Below, piece after piece: positions 1-6,419 of a stretch of 12,505 bases of DNA. The notes below the pieces were generated by a model that was given only the letters and a program-made list of their open reading frames with translations, made no database searches and was not told the origin of the DNA. How positions within the stretch are numbered: position 1 is the stretch's first letter; each line of letters opens with the position of its first letter. The stretch is from Xanthobacteraceae bacterium (lineage in GTDB: Bacteria > Pseudomonadota > Alphaproteobacteria > Rhizobiales > Xanthobacteraceae). The translations under genes and the position numbers were made by a program. The DNA is taken from assembly GCA_030037105.1 (NCBI GenBank), contig JASHRY010000253.1:1-12505 (forward strand), written 5' to 3'.

Positions 1-45
1 GACGATGCCCACAAGCATGCCGCGGACGAGAAGCGTCCTGACCAT
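1..45 (-). CDS. cbtA: CbtA cobalt transporter subunit, N-terminal fragment cut by the window edge
   Basis: Only the first 15 codons are present, reading MVRTLLVRGMLVGIV, which matches the usual start of CbtA, a predicted multi-span cobalt permease subunit. The start is the ATG complementary to 43-45, with an AGGAG ribosome binding site complementary to about 53-58. It begins 18 bp after the cbtB stop on the same strand, so the two form an operon downstream of the cobalamin riboswitch at 317-410. The identification rests on the short N-terminus plus the cbtB-cbtA order typical of these operons. The rest of the gene lies outside the window. Confidence 0.8.
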   Translation of the reverse strand, partial: MVRTLLVRGMLVGIV

Positions 46-63
46 GGGAATGGCTCCTGTCGG

Positions 64-273
64 CTAGTGACAGGGGAAGCCGAGCAGATGCCGGCCGTCG
101 TGCACGAATTCATGCACGTACATGCCGCTGATGAGCGACGTGGCCCCTTCTTCCGCGCCGACAAAATAGATCGCCAGCAGGAGAACAAGCCCGGCGAAAA
201 TGGCCCAAGGAAGCCATTCGCGCAGCGGTATGACGGCGACCGGAAGTGCCGGAGCAAATATCGTGCTGGTCAT
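64..273 (-). CDS. cbtB: CbtB, small cobalt transporter subunit
   Basis: This 69-residue protein has the CbtB layout. It has a short N-terminus, one hydrophobic membrane helix at about residues 22-40 (PWAIFAGLVLLLAIYFV), then a His-rich tail with HEFVHDGRHLLGFPCH at the C-terminus. The terminal histidines and cysteine are the family hallmark and are thought to bind cobalt. CbtB works with the multi-span CbtA in cobalt uptake for cobalamin synthesis. The ATG is preceded by AGGAGG (complement of about 279-284) with five bases of spacing, which fixes the start. cbtA follows 18 bp downstream. Expression should fall when cobalamin is plentiful, because a B12 riboswitch lies in the leader. The family is assigned with high confidence; direct transport is known mainly by inference for the whole family. 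Confidence 0.93.
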   Translation of the reverse strand: MTSTIFAPALPVAVIPLREWLPWAIFAGLVLLLAIYFVGAEEGATSLISGMYVHEFVHDGRHLLGFPCH

Positions 274-316
274 TTCATCCTCCTGGGATTGCGCGTCCCG
301 TTAGAGTTAAACCAAT

Positions 317-410
317 CGCGAAGGGGGTCTGGCTCTCGGCCTTGAGACACTTACGGGCCGAATACAGTGGCGCGACCGCGCCGGGTTCTCACCGGCTTCC
401 TCGCTTCGCG
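317..410 (-). promoter_or_regulatory. Cobalamin (B12) riboswitch in the cbtBA leader
   Basis: On the minus strand the leader carries the conserved cobalamin aptamer core. GAAGCCGGTGAGAACCCGGC contains the P3 hairpin (complement of about 380-399). It is followed by the B12-box element GCCACTGTA (complement of 363-371) and then GAGCCAGACCC (complement of 325-335). A perfect 7-bp closing stem, CGCGAAG (complement of 404-410) with CTTCGCG (complement of 317-323), encloses these elements and fits P1. The expression platform would be the 43 bases between P1 and cbtB, which include the cbtB Shine-Dalgarno, so translational control is likely. The aptamer is short, about 94 nt against the usual 180-200. 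Confidence 0.9.
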
Positions 411-423
411 AAGACGAGCGGCA

Positions 424-452
424 GCATAAGGATACGTGCGCCGGATTGTCAA
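424..452 (-). promoter_or_regulatory. Sigma-70 type promoter of cbtBA
   Basis: Reading the minus strand, TTGACA (complement of 447-452) is followed after 17 bases by TTATGC (complement of 424-429). The predicted transcription start is near 417, just outside the closing stem of the riboswitch. The perfect -35 box, ideal spacing and position directly upstream of the aptamer support it. The -10 box is only a partial match. Confidence 0.65.
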
Positions 453-522
453 CGAATCGACATGGCCGGTCGCCAATCTGTCCCGTGTAATTTTGCGCGC
501 GGCCGCGGACGGCGGCCGGCCC

Positions 523-1185
523 TCACGAGCGCGCCGGCCGGTTGGCGGATGATTTGGCTGCTGCGGTGACGGTGCGATAATACGTCCACAGCACACGCGC
601 CGCCACCGAGCGCCAAGGCCGCCAAGGCTCCGCCAATTCCAGCATCTCCTTGGCGGTCGGTCGCGCCGGCAGCGTGAAGGCGAGCCTGGCCGCTTCTTGC
701 AGAGCAAGATCCCCGGCCGGCCATGCATCGGCGTGACCGAGGCAGGACAAAAGATAAATATCGGCGGTCCACGGGCCGATGCCGTGCACGGCTGTGAGCG
801 CCGCGTGGGCGTCATCGGCGGGAAGGTCGGCGAGTGTCGCGAGCACAAGCTCGTGGCGTTCGATCGCGCGGGCGATCGCCTTCAGCGTGCGGATTTTGGC
901 GGCCGATAGACCAAGCCGGGCGAGCCGGTGAGGCTTGGCGCGCAGGACGGCCGCAGGTTCGAGCGGATCGAACGCGGCGACGAGCCGTCCCCAGATCGCG
1001 TTGGCGCTTGCGGTCGAAAGCTGCTGCGCCACGATAGTGGCGGCAAGCCCGGCGAATCCGTCCGGCCGCCGCCGCAACGGCGGCCGCCCGGCCGCGGCTA
1101 GGAGCGCACCGAACCGCGGATCGGCTCGGCGCAGTGCGGTGAGGCCGGTGTCGAGATCGGCCTCGCTATGGATGTGCGACAGCAT
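523..1185 (-). CDS. DNA-3-methyladenine glycosylase II, AlkA/HhH-GPD family
   Basis: The 220-residue protein is a helix-hairpin-helix GPD base-excision glycosylase that removes alkylated purines from DNA. VAQQLSTASANAIW (about 52-65) is the typical substrate-pocket segment. The helix-hairpin-helix is HGIGPWTADI at 134-143, and the catalytic aspartate is D159 in PAGDLALQ. No four-cysteine iron-sulphur loop follows, which separates it from MutY/Nth and points to AlkA. The length equals the bare catalytic domain; the N-terminal beta domain of E. coli AlkA (282 residues) is absent, as in many alphaproteobacterial versions. The start chosen is the ATG complementary to 1183-1185; no good Shine-Dalgarno is visible. 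It is divergent from gluQ with a 122-bp gap. There is no sign of Ada-type control. Confidence 0.9.
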   Translation of the reverse strand: MLSHIHSEADLDTGLTALRRADPRFGALLAAAGRPPLRRRPDGFAGLAATIVAQQLSTASANAIWGRLVAAFDPLEPAAVLRAKPHRLARLGLSAAKIRTLKAIARAIERHELVLATLADLPADDAHAALTAVHGIGPWTADIYLLSCLGHADAWPAGDLALQEAARLAFTLPARPTAKEMLELAEPWRPWRSVAARVLWTYYRTVTAAAKSSANRPARS

Positions 1186-1307
1186 GCCATGCCGCCCGGT
1201 TCACGCCGCAGTCCGATCTCCGAACCGTCGTTCTTTGCAACTATCTTATCTGGTGGACAGAGGGGGACCGACGGTCAACCCGGGAAACGACGAGACGGCG
1301 AACGTCA

Positions 1308-2183
1308 GTGCATACCCGCGTCTTTCGCTTTGCGCCGAGCCCGAACGGATATCTGCATCTGGGCCATGCTTACTCGGCATTGCTCAATGACGACATGGCG
1401 CGCGAGTCCGGCGGACGGCTGCTGCTGCGCATCGAGGACATCGACGCCTGGCGCTGCCGGCCGGAATATGAGGCCGCGATCTACCAGGATCTCGGTTGGC
1501 TCGGCCTGCGCTGGCAGGAGCCGGTGCAGCGGCAGAGCGAGCATTTCGACGACTACCGGGCCGCGCTCGCCAAACTCGAAGCGCAGGGGCTCGTCTATCC
1601 CAGTTTCGAAAGCCGCAGCGAACTTAGCGCCTTGGTCGCCGCGCGGGACCGGCTCGGCGGCTGGCCGCGCGATCCCGACGGCGTGCCGCTTTATCCCGGC
1701 CGCGCGCGCAAATTGTCGCCCGCTGAGCGCGAGCGCCGCCGTCGCGCCGGAGAGCCGTTCGCGCTGCGGCTCGCCATGGACGCGGCGGTGGCGCGCGTCG
1801 GCGTGCTCACCTGGACCGAAACCGGAATGGGACCGCAGGGCCAAACCGGCCTTGTCACTGCCGCGCCGCAAATGTGGGGCGACGTCGTGCTCGCGCGGAA
1901 GGAGATGCCGACCAGCTATCACCTTGCGGTCGTCATCGACGACGCATTTCAGGGCGTGAGCGACGTCGTGCGTGGGCAGGATCTGTTCTGGGCGACCAGT
2001 ATTCACCGTTTGTTGCAGGCGCTGCTCGGCCTGTCCGCGCCGATCTATCATCACCACCGGCTCATCCTCGACAGCGACGGCCGCAAGCTGTCGAAATCGA
2101 CGCAGGCGACGGGCTTGCACGAATTACGCGCCGCCGGTGCAACTGCGGCGGATATCCGGCGCATGGTGGGCCTTGGACGCTGA
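1308..2183 (+). CDS. gluQ: Glutamyl-Q tRNA(Asp) synthetase
   Basis: The 291-residue protein is a GluRS catalytic-domain paralogue without an anticodon-binding domain, as GluQ-RS is. The enzyme loads glutamate onto the queuosine of tRNA(Asp). The class I signatures are FRFAPSPNGYLHLGHAYSA, with the HIGH variant HLGH at 17-20, and RKLSKST, with the KMSKS variant at 260-264. PTSYHLAVVIDDAFQGV and VRGQDLF are also typical. The start is GTG at 1308, since the family's conserved N-terminus (TRVFRFAPSP) begins right after it; the ribosome binding site is weak. The zinc-site cysteines of the E. coli enzyme are missing: the equivalent stretch reads LVYPSFESRSEL. This loss is frequent in alphaproteobacterial GluQ-RS. 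The hybrid kinase gene starts 82 bp downstream on the same strand. Confidence 0.95.
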   Translation: MHTRVFRFAPSPNGYLHLGHAYSALLNDDMARESGGRLLLRIEDIDAWRCRPEYEAAIYQDLGWLGLRWQEPVQRQSEHFDDYRAALAKLEAQGLVYPSFESRSELSALVAARDRLGGWPRDPDGVPLYPGRARKLSPAERERRRRAGEPFALRLAMDAAVARVGVLTWTETGMGPQGQTGLVTAAPQMWGDVVLARKEMPTSYHLAVVIDDAFQGVSDVVRGQDLFWATSIHRLLQALLGLSAPIYHHHRLILDSDGRKLSKSTQATGLHELRAAGATAADIRRMVGLGR

Positions 2184-2265
2184 ATATGGTGCGGATTGGG
2201 CCGCTCAAACCGTTTTGTTCCCTCTGCCGGCGTGGCATGCTCGACGCGGCGCCCGGGGGGATGCC

Positions 2266-3462
2266 ATGGCGCGCTTGAGGTCCAAGCCAAGGTCGGCCGC
2301 AAAGCCGGCGCGCCGCCGCGCGCGTCGGCGCAAGGCCGCGGCGCACGCGAATGACGCCGCGCTCGCGGCGTTCGCGCACGACATCCGCACCGCACTCACC
2401 GGCGTCTTGGCGCTCAGCGAGCTGCTCGCGAGCTCCAATCTCGGTGAGCGCGAGCGGCGTTGGGCGGCGGGAATCAAGGGAAGCGCCGAGCACCTCGCCG
2501 CGCTCACCACGCTCGTGATCGACGCCGCCAAGGCCGACGCCGGGCCGCTCACGCTGCTCGCGGAAGTCTTCCGGCCGCGCCGGCTCGTCGAAGCCGTGGC
2601 GGAATCGCTCACTGCGCGGGCGGAAACGAAGGGCCTCGGCGCCGAAGTGATGATCGCCGCTGACCTGCCGGAAATGCTGGTGGGGGATCCGGTGCGGTTA
2701 CGCGCCGCACTGGAGAACCTCATCGACAACGCGGTGAAGTTCACCGAACGTGGCGTCGTCCGCTTCGAGGCGCGGACGGCGCGCGCCGCGCGCCGGCATG
2801 TCCGACTGATCTTCACCATCGAAGACAGCGGCATCGGGCTCACCCGCGCCGAGATCAAGCGATTGTTCCGTCCATTCGCGCAAGCGAGCGCCGATATCGC
2901 GCGGCGTTACGGCGGCGCCGGCCTCGGCCTCGCCGTCGTCAAAGTCCTCGCCAAATTGATGCGCGGCGATCTTACCGTCACGAGCGCGCCCGATCGCGGC
3001 TCGCGTTTCCGCCTGACCGTGATATTGCCGATTGCGTCCGTCGCGGCGGCGAGCGGACGCATGCAGCAGCCGGCGGCGGCGCGCCGCCTCGCGGTCTTGT
3101 GCGCGGAGGACAATCCCTATGGACGCGTCATCCTCAACACCATCCTGACCGAGCTCGGCCACCGCGTCGACTTCGTCGGTTCCGGCGAGGAAGCGGTCGT
3201 GGCGGTCAAGCGCGGCTACGACGTGGTGCTGATGGACGTGACGCTTGCGGGCATCGACGGCCTCGCCGCGACGCGACGCATCCGCGCGCTTCCCGGCGCC
3301 GCGGCTGCAACGCCGATCATCGGCTTCTCCGGCCGCACCGAAGCGGGCGACGAACACGCCGCGCGCGCCGCCGGAATGCAGGCCTATTTGCGCAAGCCGG
3401 TCAGCCCGAGCGCGCTCAGCGAGGCGCTCGCGGCGGCGACGCCGCGGCCAAACGCGAAGTAG
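2266..3462 (+). CDS. Soluble hybrid histidine kinase with C-terminal receiver domain
   Basis: This 398-residue protein has no signal peptide, membrane segment or PAS/GAF-like sensor region. After a poly-basic N-terminus (Arg/Lys-rich through residue 23) comes a HisKA dimerisation helix with H38 in FAHDIRTALTG. The HATPase domain follows: N box around N155 (NLIDNAVKFT), G1 box EDSGIGL at 186-192, F box FRPFAQ, and G2 box GGAGLGLAV at 216-224. A receiver domain covers about 275-390, with acidic pair E281/D282, phospho-acceptor D324 (VLMDVTLAG), switch Ser in GFSGR, and K377 in YLRKPV. All residues needed for autophosphorylation and relay are present. The ATG at 2266 follows a GGGGGG run five bases away. 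It lies 82 bp after gluQ and may be cotranscribed. No cognate output protein is adjacent, so it is an orphan. Input and partner cannot be told from sequence. Confidence 0.9.
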   Translation: MARLRSKPRSAAKPARRRARRRKAAAHANDAALAAFAHDIRTALTGVLALSELLASSNLGERERRWAAGIKGSAEHLAALTTLVIDAAKADAGPLTLLAEVFRPRRLVEAVAESLTARAETKGLGAEVMIAADLPEMLVGDPVRLRAALENLIDNAVKFTERGVVRFEARTARAARRHVRLIFTIEDSGIGLTRAEIKRLFRPFAQASADIARRYGGAGLGLAVVKVLAKLMRGDLTVTSAPDRGSRFRLTVILPIASVAAASGRMQQPAAARRLAVLCAEDNPYGRVILNTILTELGHRVDFVGSGEEAVVAVKRGYDVVLMDVTLAGIDGLAATRRIRALPGAAAATPIIGFSGRTEAGDEHAARAAGMQAYLRKPVSPSALSEALAAATPRPNAK

Positions 3463-3475
3463 CATTTCGGGTTGA

Positions 3476-3494
3476 ATACGTATAATATACGTAT
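3476..3494 (+). promoter_or_regulatory. Palindromic operator overlapping the -10 box of the toxin-antitoxin operon
   Basis: ATACGTAT at 3476-3483 and again at 3487-3494, separated by AAT, form a 19-bp near-perfect palindrome ending one base before the antitoxin ATG. Each half is itself palindromic and the centres are 11 bp apart, one helical turn, which suits two ribbon-helix-helix dimers side by side. TATAAT at 3481-3486 is a perfect -10 hexamer inside the palindrome; no clear -35 is seen. Repression by antitoxin binding is therefore expected, as is usual for type II modules. A start near 3493 would make the mRNA leaderless or nearly so. Confidence 0.75.
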
Positions 3495-3755
3495 ATGACG
3501 AAGAAGCTGACCATTACCGTCTCCGACGAGGTTTATAAGACACTCCACAAGCGCGTCGGCCGGAGAAAAATAAGCCGCTTCATCGATGAGATGACGCGTG
3601 AGCATTTCATGGAAAAGCAGCTCGACGCAGATTATGTCGAAGCTGCCGCGGATGAAGAACGCGAACACGAAGCCAAGGAATGGATCGAGAGTGGCGTAGA
3701 CGAAGGATTGCCCGACGAGGATTTCAGTGATTGGCCCGGCTATCCGGCGCGGTGA
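3495..3755 (+). CDS. Type II antitoxin, ribbon-helix-helix (CopG/MazE-like)
   Basis: This 86-residue protein has an N-terminal beta strand and two helices (KLTITVSDEVYKTLHKRVG, then RRKISRFIDEMTREHF) typical of a ribbon-helix-helix DNA-binding fold. An acidic C-terminal half follows (residues 46-80 rich in Glu/Asp), of the type that wraps and inhibits a MazF toxin. It overlaps the downstream toxin gene by 29 bp. The palindrome directly upstream is the probable binding site. No Shine-Dalgarno precedes the ATG at 3495, and the predicted transcription start is only about two bases upstream, so leaderless translation is likely. GC content is lower than in the flanking genes, which fits horizontal gain. 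The family is clear from layout and partner; the exact subfamily name is not. Confidence 0.88.
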   Translation: MTKKLTITVSDEVYKTLHKRVGRRKISRFIDEMTREHFMEKQLDADYVEAAADEEREHEAKEWIESGVDEGLPDEDFSDWPGYPAR

Positions 3756-4062
3756 AATCTGGTGGGTCAATTTCGCCCCGGTGATCGGCGGCGAAATCCG
3801 CAAGACGCGGCCGGCGGTAATCGTGTCGAACGACCGCTTCAATATCAACAATAACAGAGTTCAGGTCATTCCTTTAACGTCAAGTGAAAAGCGTCTGTAC
3901 CTCTTCGAAGCGCACGTCACGATTCGCGGGCGACAGAACAAGGCCATGGCCGATCAAATCAAGACGATTGCAAAGGAGCGTGTGCGCGAGAAGATCGGGC
4001 ATGTGACGAGTGAAGAAATGAAGGCGATCGAAAGGGCGATCCGAATTCAACTCGATCTGTAA
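3727..4062 (+). CDS. Type II toxin, MazF/PemK family mRNA endoribonuclease
   Basis: This 111-residue protein carries the MazF/PemK core. RRGEIWWVNFAPVIGGEIRK is at 7-26, TRPAVIVSNDRFN (27-39) contains the conserved arginine and the RPxxVxS strand, VQVIPLTS is at 45-52, and ADQIKTI (75-81) matches the DQI(R/K)T motif. Such toxins cut single-stranded mRNA at short motifs and stop growth when the antitoxin is lost. The start is GTG at 3727, four bases or so after GAGGA at 3717-3721, inside the antitoxin gene. This gives translational coupling and excess antitoxin. The first ATG inside the frame would remove the core, so the GTG is required. No terminator with a T-run follows; a 19-bp palindrome lies 11-29 bp after the stop. 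Confidence 0.93.
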   Translation: MIGPAIRRGEIWWVNFAPVIGGEIRKTRPAVIVSNDRFNINNNRVQVIPLTSSEKRLYLFEAHVTIRGRQNKAMADQIKTIAKERVREKIGHVTSEEMKAIERAIRIQLDL

Positions 4063-4072
4063 AATCCACTTT

Positions 4073-4091
4073 ATACCAATGCCATTGGTAT
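4073..4091. repeat. 19-bp perfect palindrome between convergent toxin and mutase genes
   Basis: ATACCAAT at 4073-4080 and ATTGGTAT at 4084-4091 are exact inverted repeats around GCC. It sits between the toxin stop (4062) and the mutase gene, and its last base is part of the mutase stop codon. No T-run adjoins it on either strand, so it is a weak candidate for an intrinsic terminator. It shares the 8-3-8 layout and the ATAC...GTAT ends with the antitoxin operator at 3476-3494. Its role is unknown: terminator, second operator or boundary mark are all possible. Confidence 0.6.
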
Positions 4092-6070
4092 TACTCGGCG
4101 CGTTCCGCCGCTTCCACGATGCGCACCAGGTCGGCCATGATGCGGTTTAATTCGAAATCCTTCGGCGTGTAGACCGCGGCGACGCCCGCGTTTCTCAGAG
4201 CATCGGCGTCCTGCGGCGGAATGATGCCGCCGACCACGATCGGGATATCGTCGAGGCCGGCCGCCTTCATGCGCGCGATGACGTCTTGCACCAGCGGCAG
4301 GTGCGAGCCGGAGAGGATCGACAGCCCGACGACGTGCACGCGCTTCTCGGCTGCCGCCGCGGCGATCGCCTCCGCGGTCAGGCGGATGCCGTCATAGACC
4401 ACGTCCATGCCGGCGTCGCGGGCGCGGGCGGCAATCTGCTCGGCGCCGTTGGAATGGCCGTCGAGGCCGGGCTTGCCGACCAGAACCTTCAGCCGCCGGC
4501 CGAGTTTTCTCGACACGCGATCGACCTCGGCGCGGATGTCGTCGAGGCCCGCGGCATCGTTGCGCATGGCGGTGCCGACGCCGGTCGGCGCGCGGTATTC
4601 GCCGAAGGCCGCGCGCAAGGCAAAACCCCATTCGCCGGTGGTGACGCCGGCTTTGGCGCATTCGATCGAGGCCGGCATGATGTTGGCGCCGCTTTTCGCC
4701 GCCTTGCTCAGGCCGTTAAGCGCGGCGGCGACCGCCCGCCCGTTGCGCGCGGCGCGCCAGGCGTTGAGGCGCGCGATCTGCCCGGCCTCCGCCTCGGCCG
4801 AGACGGTGACGACAGCCTCCGCCGCCTGCGCAAGCGGCGACGGCTCGGTCTCGACGAAGCGGTTGACGCCGACCACCACCTGCTCGCCGCGCTCGATCGC
4901 CTCGACGCGGCGCGAGTTCGATTCGACGAGCCGCTGCTTCAAATATCCGGATTCAACGGCGGCGACGGTGCCGCCCATTTTTTCGATCTGCGCCAGTTCC
5001 TCCTTCGCCGCCTCTTTCAGTTCCGCGACCTTCGCGGCAATGATCGGCGCGCCGTCGAACATGTCGCCATATTCCAGAAGGTCGGTTTCGTAGGCGAGGA
5101 TCTGCCGCATGCGCAGCGACCATTGCTGGTCCCACGGCGTCGGCAGGCCGAGCGCCTCGTTCCAGGCCGGAAGCTGCACCGCCCGCGCGCGCGCGGTCTT
5201 CGACAAGGTGACCGCCAGCATTTCGATCAAAATGCGGGCGACATTGTTCTCCGGCTGCTGCTCGGTCAGGCCGAGCGAATTGACCTGCACGCCGTAGCGG
5301 AACAGCCGCTGCTTGGGATCGCGCACGCCGTAGCGCTCAAGCGTGATTTCCTCCCACAGCTCGGTGAAGGCGCGCATCTTGCAGACTTCTGTGACCAAGC
5401 GCAGGCCGGCATTGACGAAGAACGAGATGCGTCCGACCACTTCGCCGAATTCGTTGGCGGCGCATTGGCCCGACGCCTTCACCGCGTCGAGCACGCCGAC
5501 GGCGGTGGCGAGCGCGAAGGCAAGCTCCTGCACCGGCGTCGCTCCCGCCTCCTGCAGGTGATACGAGCACACGTTGATCGGATTCCATTTCGGCATCTCC
5601 TTGGTCGCGAACAGGATCACGTCCTTGGTGAGCCGCAGCGACGGCGCCGGCGGGAACACATAGGTGCCGCGCGAGAGATATTCCTTGATGATGTCGTTCT
5701 GCGTGGTGCCGGTGAGTTTTTCGCGCGGCACATTTTGTTCGTCGGCGAGGGCGACGTAGAGCGCCAGCAGCCAGGCGGCCGTGGCGTTGATGGTCATCGA
5801 CGTATTCATCTCGGCGAGCGGAATGCCGTCGAACAGCGTGCGCATGTCGCCGAGATGCGAGATCGGCACGCCGACCTTGCCCACCTCGCCCTTGGCATAC
5901 GGATGATCGCTGTCGTAGCCGGTCTGCGTCGGCAGATCGAAGGCGACGGAGAGGCCGGTCTGCCCCTTGCTCAGATTCTTGCGATAAAGCGCGTTCGAGG
6001 CGGTCGCAGTCGAATGCCCCGCATAGGTGCGGAAAATCCACGGTTTGTCGCGTCGCGGTTGCTCGCCCAT
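4091..6070 (-). CDS. ecm: Ethylmalonyl-CoA mutase (MeaA-type, B12-dependent)
   Basis: This 659-residue enzyme interconverts (2R)-ethylmalonyl-CoA and (2S)-methylsuccinyl-CoA in the ethylmalonyl-CoA pathway for acetyl-CoA assimilation. The N-terminal TIM-barrel domain opens with FRTYAGHSTATASNALYR. It has LPTQTGYDSDHP where methylmalonyl-CoA mutases have LATHRGYDSDHP, which favours Ecm over Mcm. VQVNSLGLTEQQPENNV and QLPAWNEALGLP are also typical. The C-terminal B12 domain has DGHSNG at 537-542, with H539 as the lower cobalt ligand, then GLSILSGSH and VVGGIIPP. The ATG complementary to 6068-6070 is chosen because family members start a few residues before the FRTYAGHS segment. An upstream in-frame ATG at 6157 would add 29 residues. 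No pathway partner (ccr, mcd) lies in the window. Close relatives are often annotated simply as 'protein MeaA'. Confidence 0.92.
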   Translation of the reverse strand: MGEQPRRDKPWIFRTYAGHSTATASNALYRKNLSKGQTGLSVAFDLPTQTGYDSDHPYAKGEVGKVGVPISHLGDMRTLFDGIPLAEMNTSMTINATAAWLLALYVALADEQNVPREKLTGTTQNDIIKEYLSRGTYVFPPAPSLRLTKDVILFATKEMPKWNPINVCSYHLQEAGATPVQELAFALATAVGVLDAVKASGQCAANEFGEVVGRISFFVNAGLRLVTEVCKMRAFTELWEEITLERYGVRDPKQRLFRYGVQVNSLGLTEQQPENNVARILIEMLAVTLSKTARARAVQLPAWNEALGLPTPWDQQWSLRMRQILAYETDLLEYGDMFDGAPIIAAKVAELKEAAKEELAQIEKMGGTVAAVESGYLKQRLVESNSRRVEAIERGEQVVVGVNRFVETEPSPLAQAAEAVVTVSAEAEAGQIARLNAWRAARNGRAVAAALNGLSKAAKSGANIMPASIECAKAGVTTGEWGFALRAAFGEYRAPTGVGTAMRNDAAGLDDIRAEVDRVSRKLGRRLKVLVGKPGLDGHSNGAEQIAARARDAGMDVVYDGIRLTAEAIAAAAAEKRVHVVGLSILSGSHLPLVQDVIARMKAAGLDDIPIVVGGIIPPQDADALRNAGVAAVYTPKDFELNRIMADLVRIVEAAERAE

Positions 6071-6419
6071 CGCTCCGACACGATCTCTAACATCAACAGT
6101 GTCACCAACGGTGTGACGCAAATACAGTGTGACGTGAATTTTGCGGCGGCACAACATCGCTCCTAAGAAGTGGAGAAAAAATGTCTTCCCGACGCGACGC
6201 GCCCGAGTTCTGCCGGGCGCGGGTGGGTCAGCCGCGACGCGGCGTAACCCGCCATGACGCCTCAAAGCGCTCACCCTTGCGGGGTCTTGCGGGGGAGGGG
6301 AGGATGAGGATGCTAACGATGAAACGATCCTCAGATTGACAATTTCGGTTAGTATCGACGTTGGTCGGCCCGCGGGTCGAGCCGCATCCTGATCGGGCAA
6401 CAATTCACCGGACGAGTTG
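6071..6419. promoter_or_regulatory. Divergent control region between ecm and the DUF459 gene
   Basis: This gap of about 350 bp holds no convincing gene. Next to ecm (6090-6135) lie clustered copies of GTCAC/GTGAC: GTGTCAC at 6100-6106, GTGTGAC at 6112-6118 and again GTGTGAC at 6128-6134. They could be regulator sites for ecm. A REP-like hairpin occupies 6221-6253, and a C-rich/G-rich tract follows to about 6304. On the plus strand TTGACA at 6336-6341 is a perfect -35 hexamer, but no matching -10 lies 16-18 bases on. Promoter positions for both genes stay uncertain. Confidence 0.4.
6221..6253. repeat. REP-like palindromic intergenic repeat
   Basis: GGGTGGGTCAGCCGC (6221-6235) and its near-complement GCGGCGTAACCCGCC (6239-6253) form a hairpin with a perfect GCCGC/GCGGC top, then G-U pairs and a one-base bulge. 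The form GGCGGGTTACGC...AACCCACC resembles the high-copy palindromes scattered between genes in Bradyrhizobium and relatives. That resemblance is from memory, not from a search. It lies in the ecm/DUF459 divergent gap. Confidence 0.6.

Noticed and set aside
481..520. Possible terminator hairpin after the AlkA-type gene (GGCCG...CGGCC)
   Set aside because: The stem is short, overlaps other GC-rich pairings, and the AAAATT that follows on the minus strand is not a U-tract.
4286..6166. Very long plus-strand open frame (626 codons) opposite ecm
   Set aside because: Its translation is a His/Arg/Asp-rich string with no motif and it mirrors the GC-skewed codons of ecm on the other strand, whose family motifs are beyond doubt.
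6336..6364. TTGACA-based promoter for the DUF459 gene
   Set aside because: The -35 hexamer is perfect, but the bases at the -10 position (CGTTGG) do not resemble a -10 box at 16-18 base spacing.
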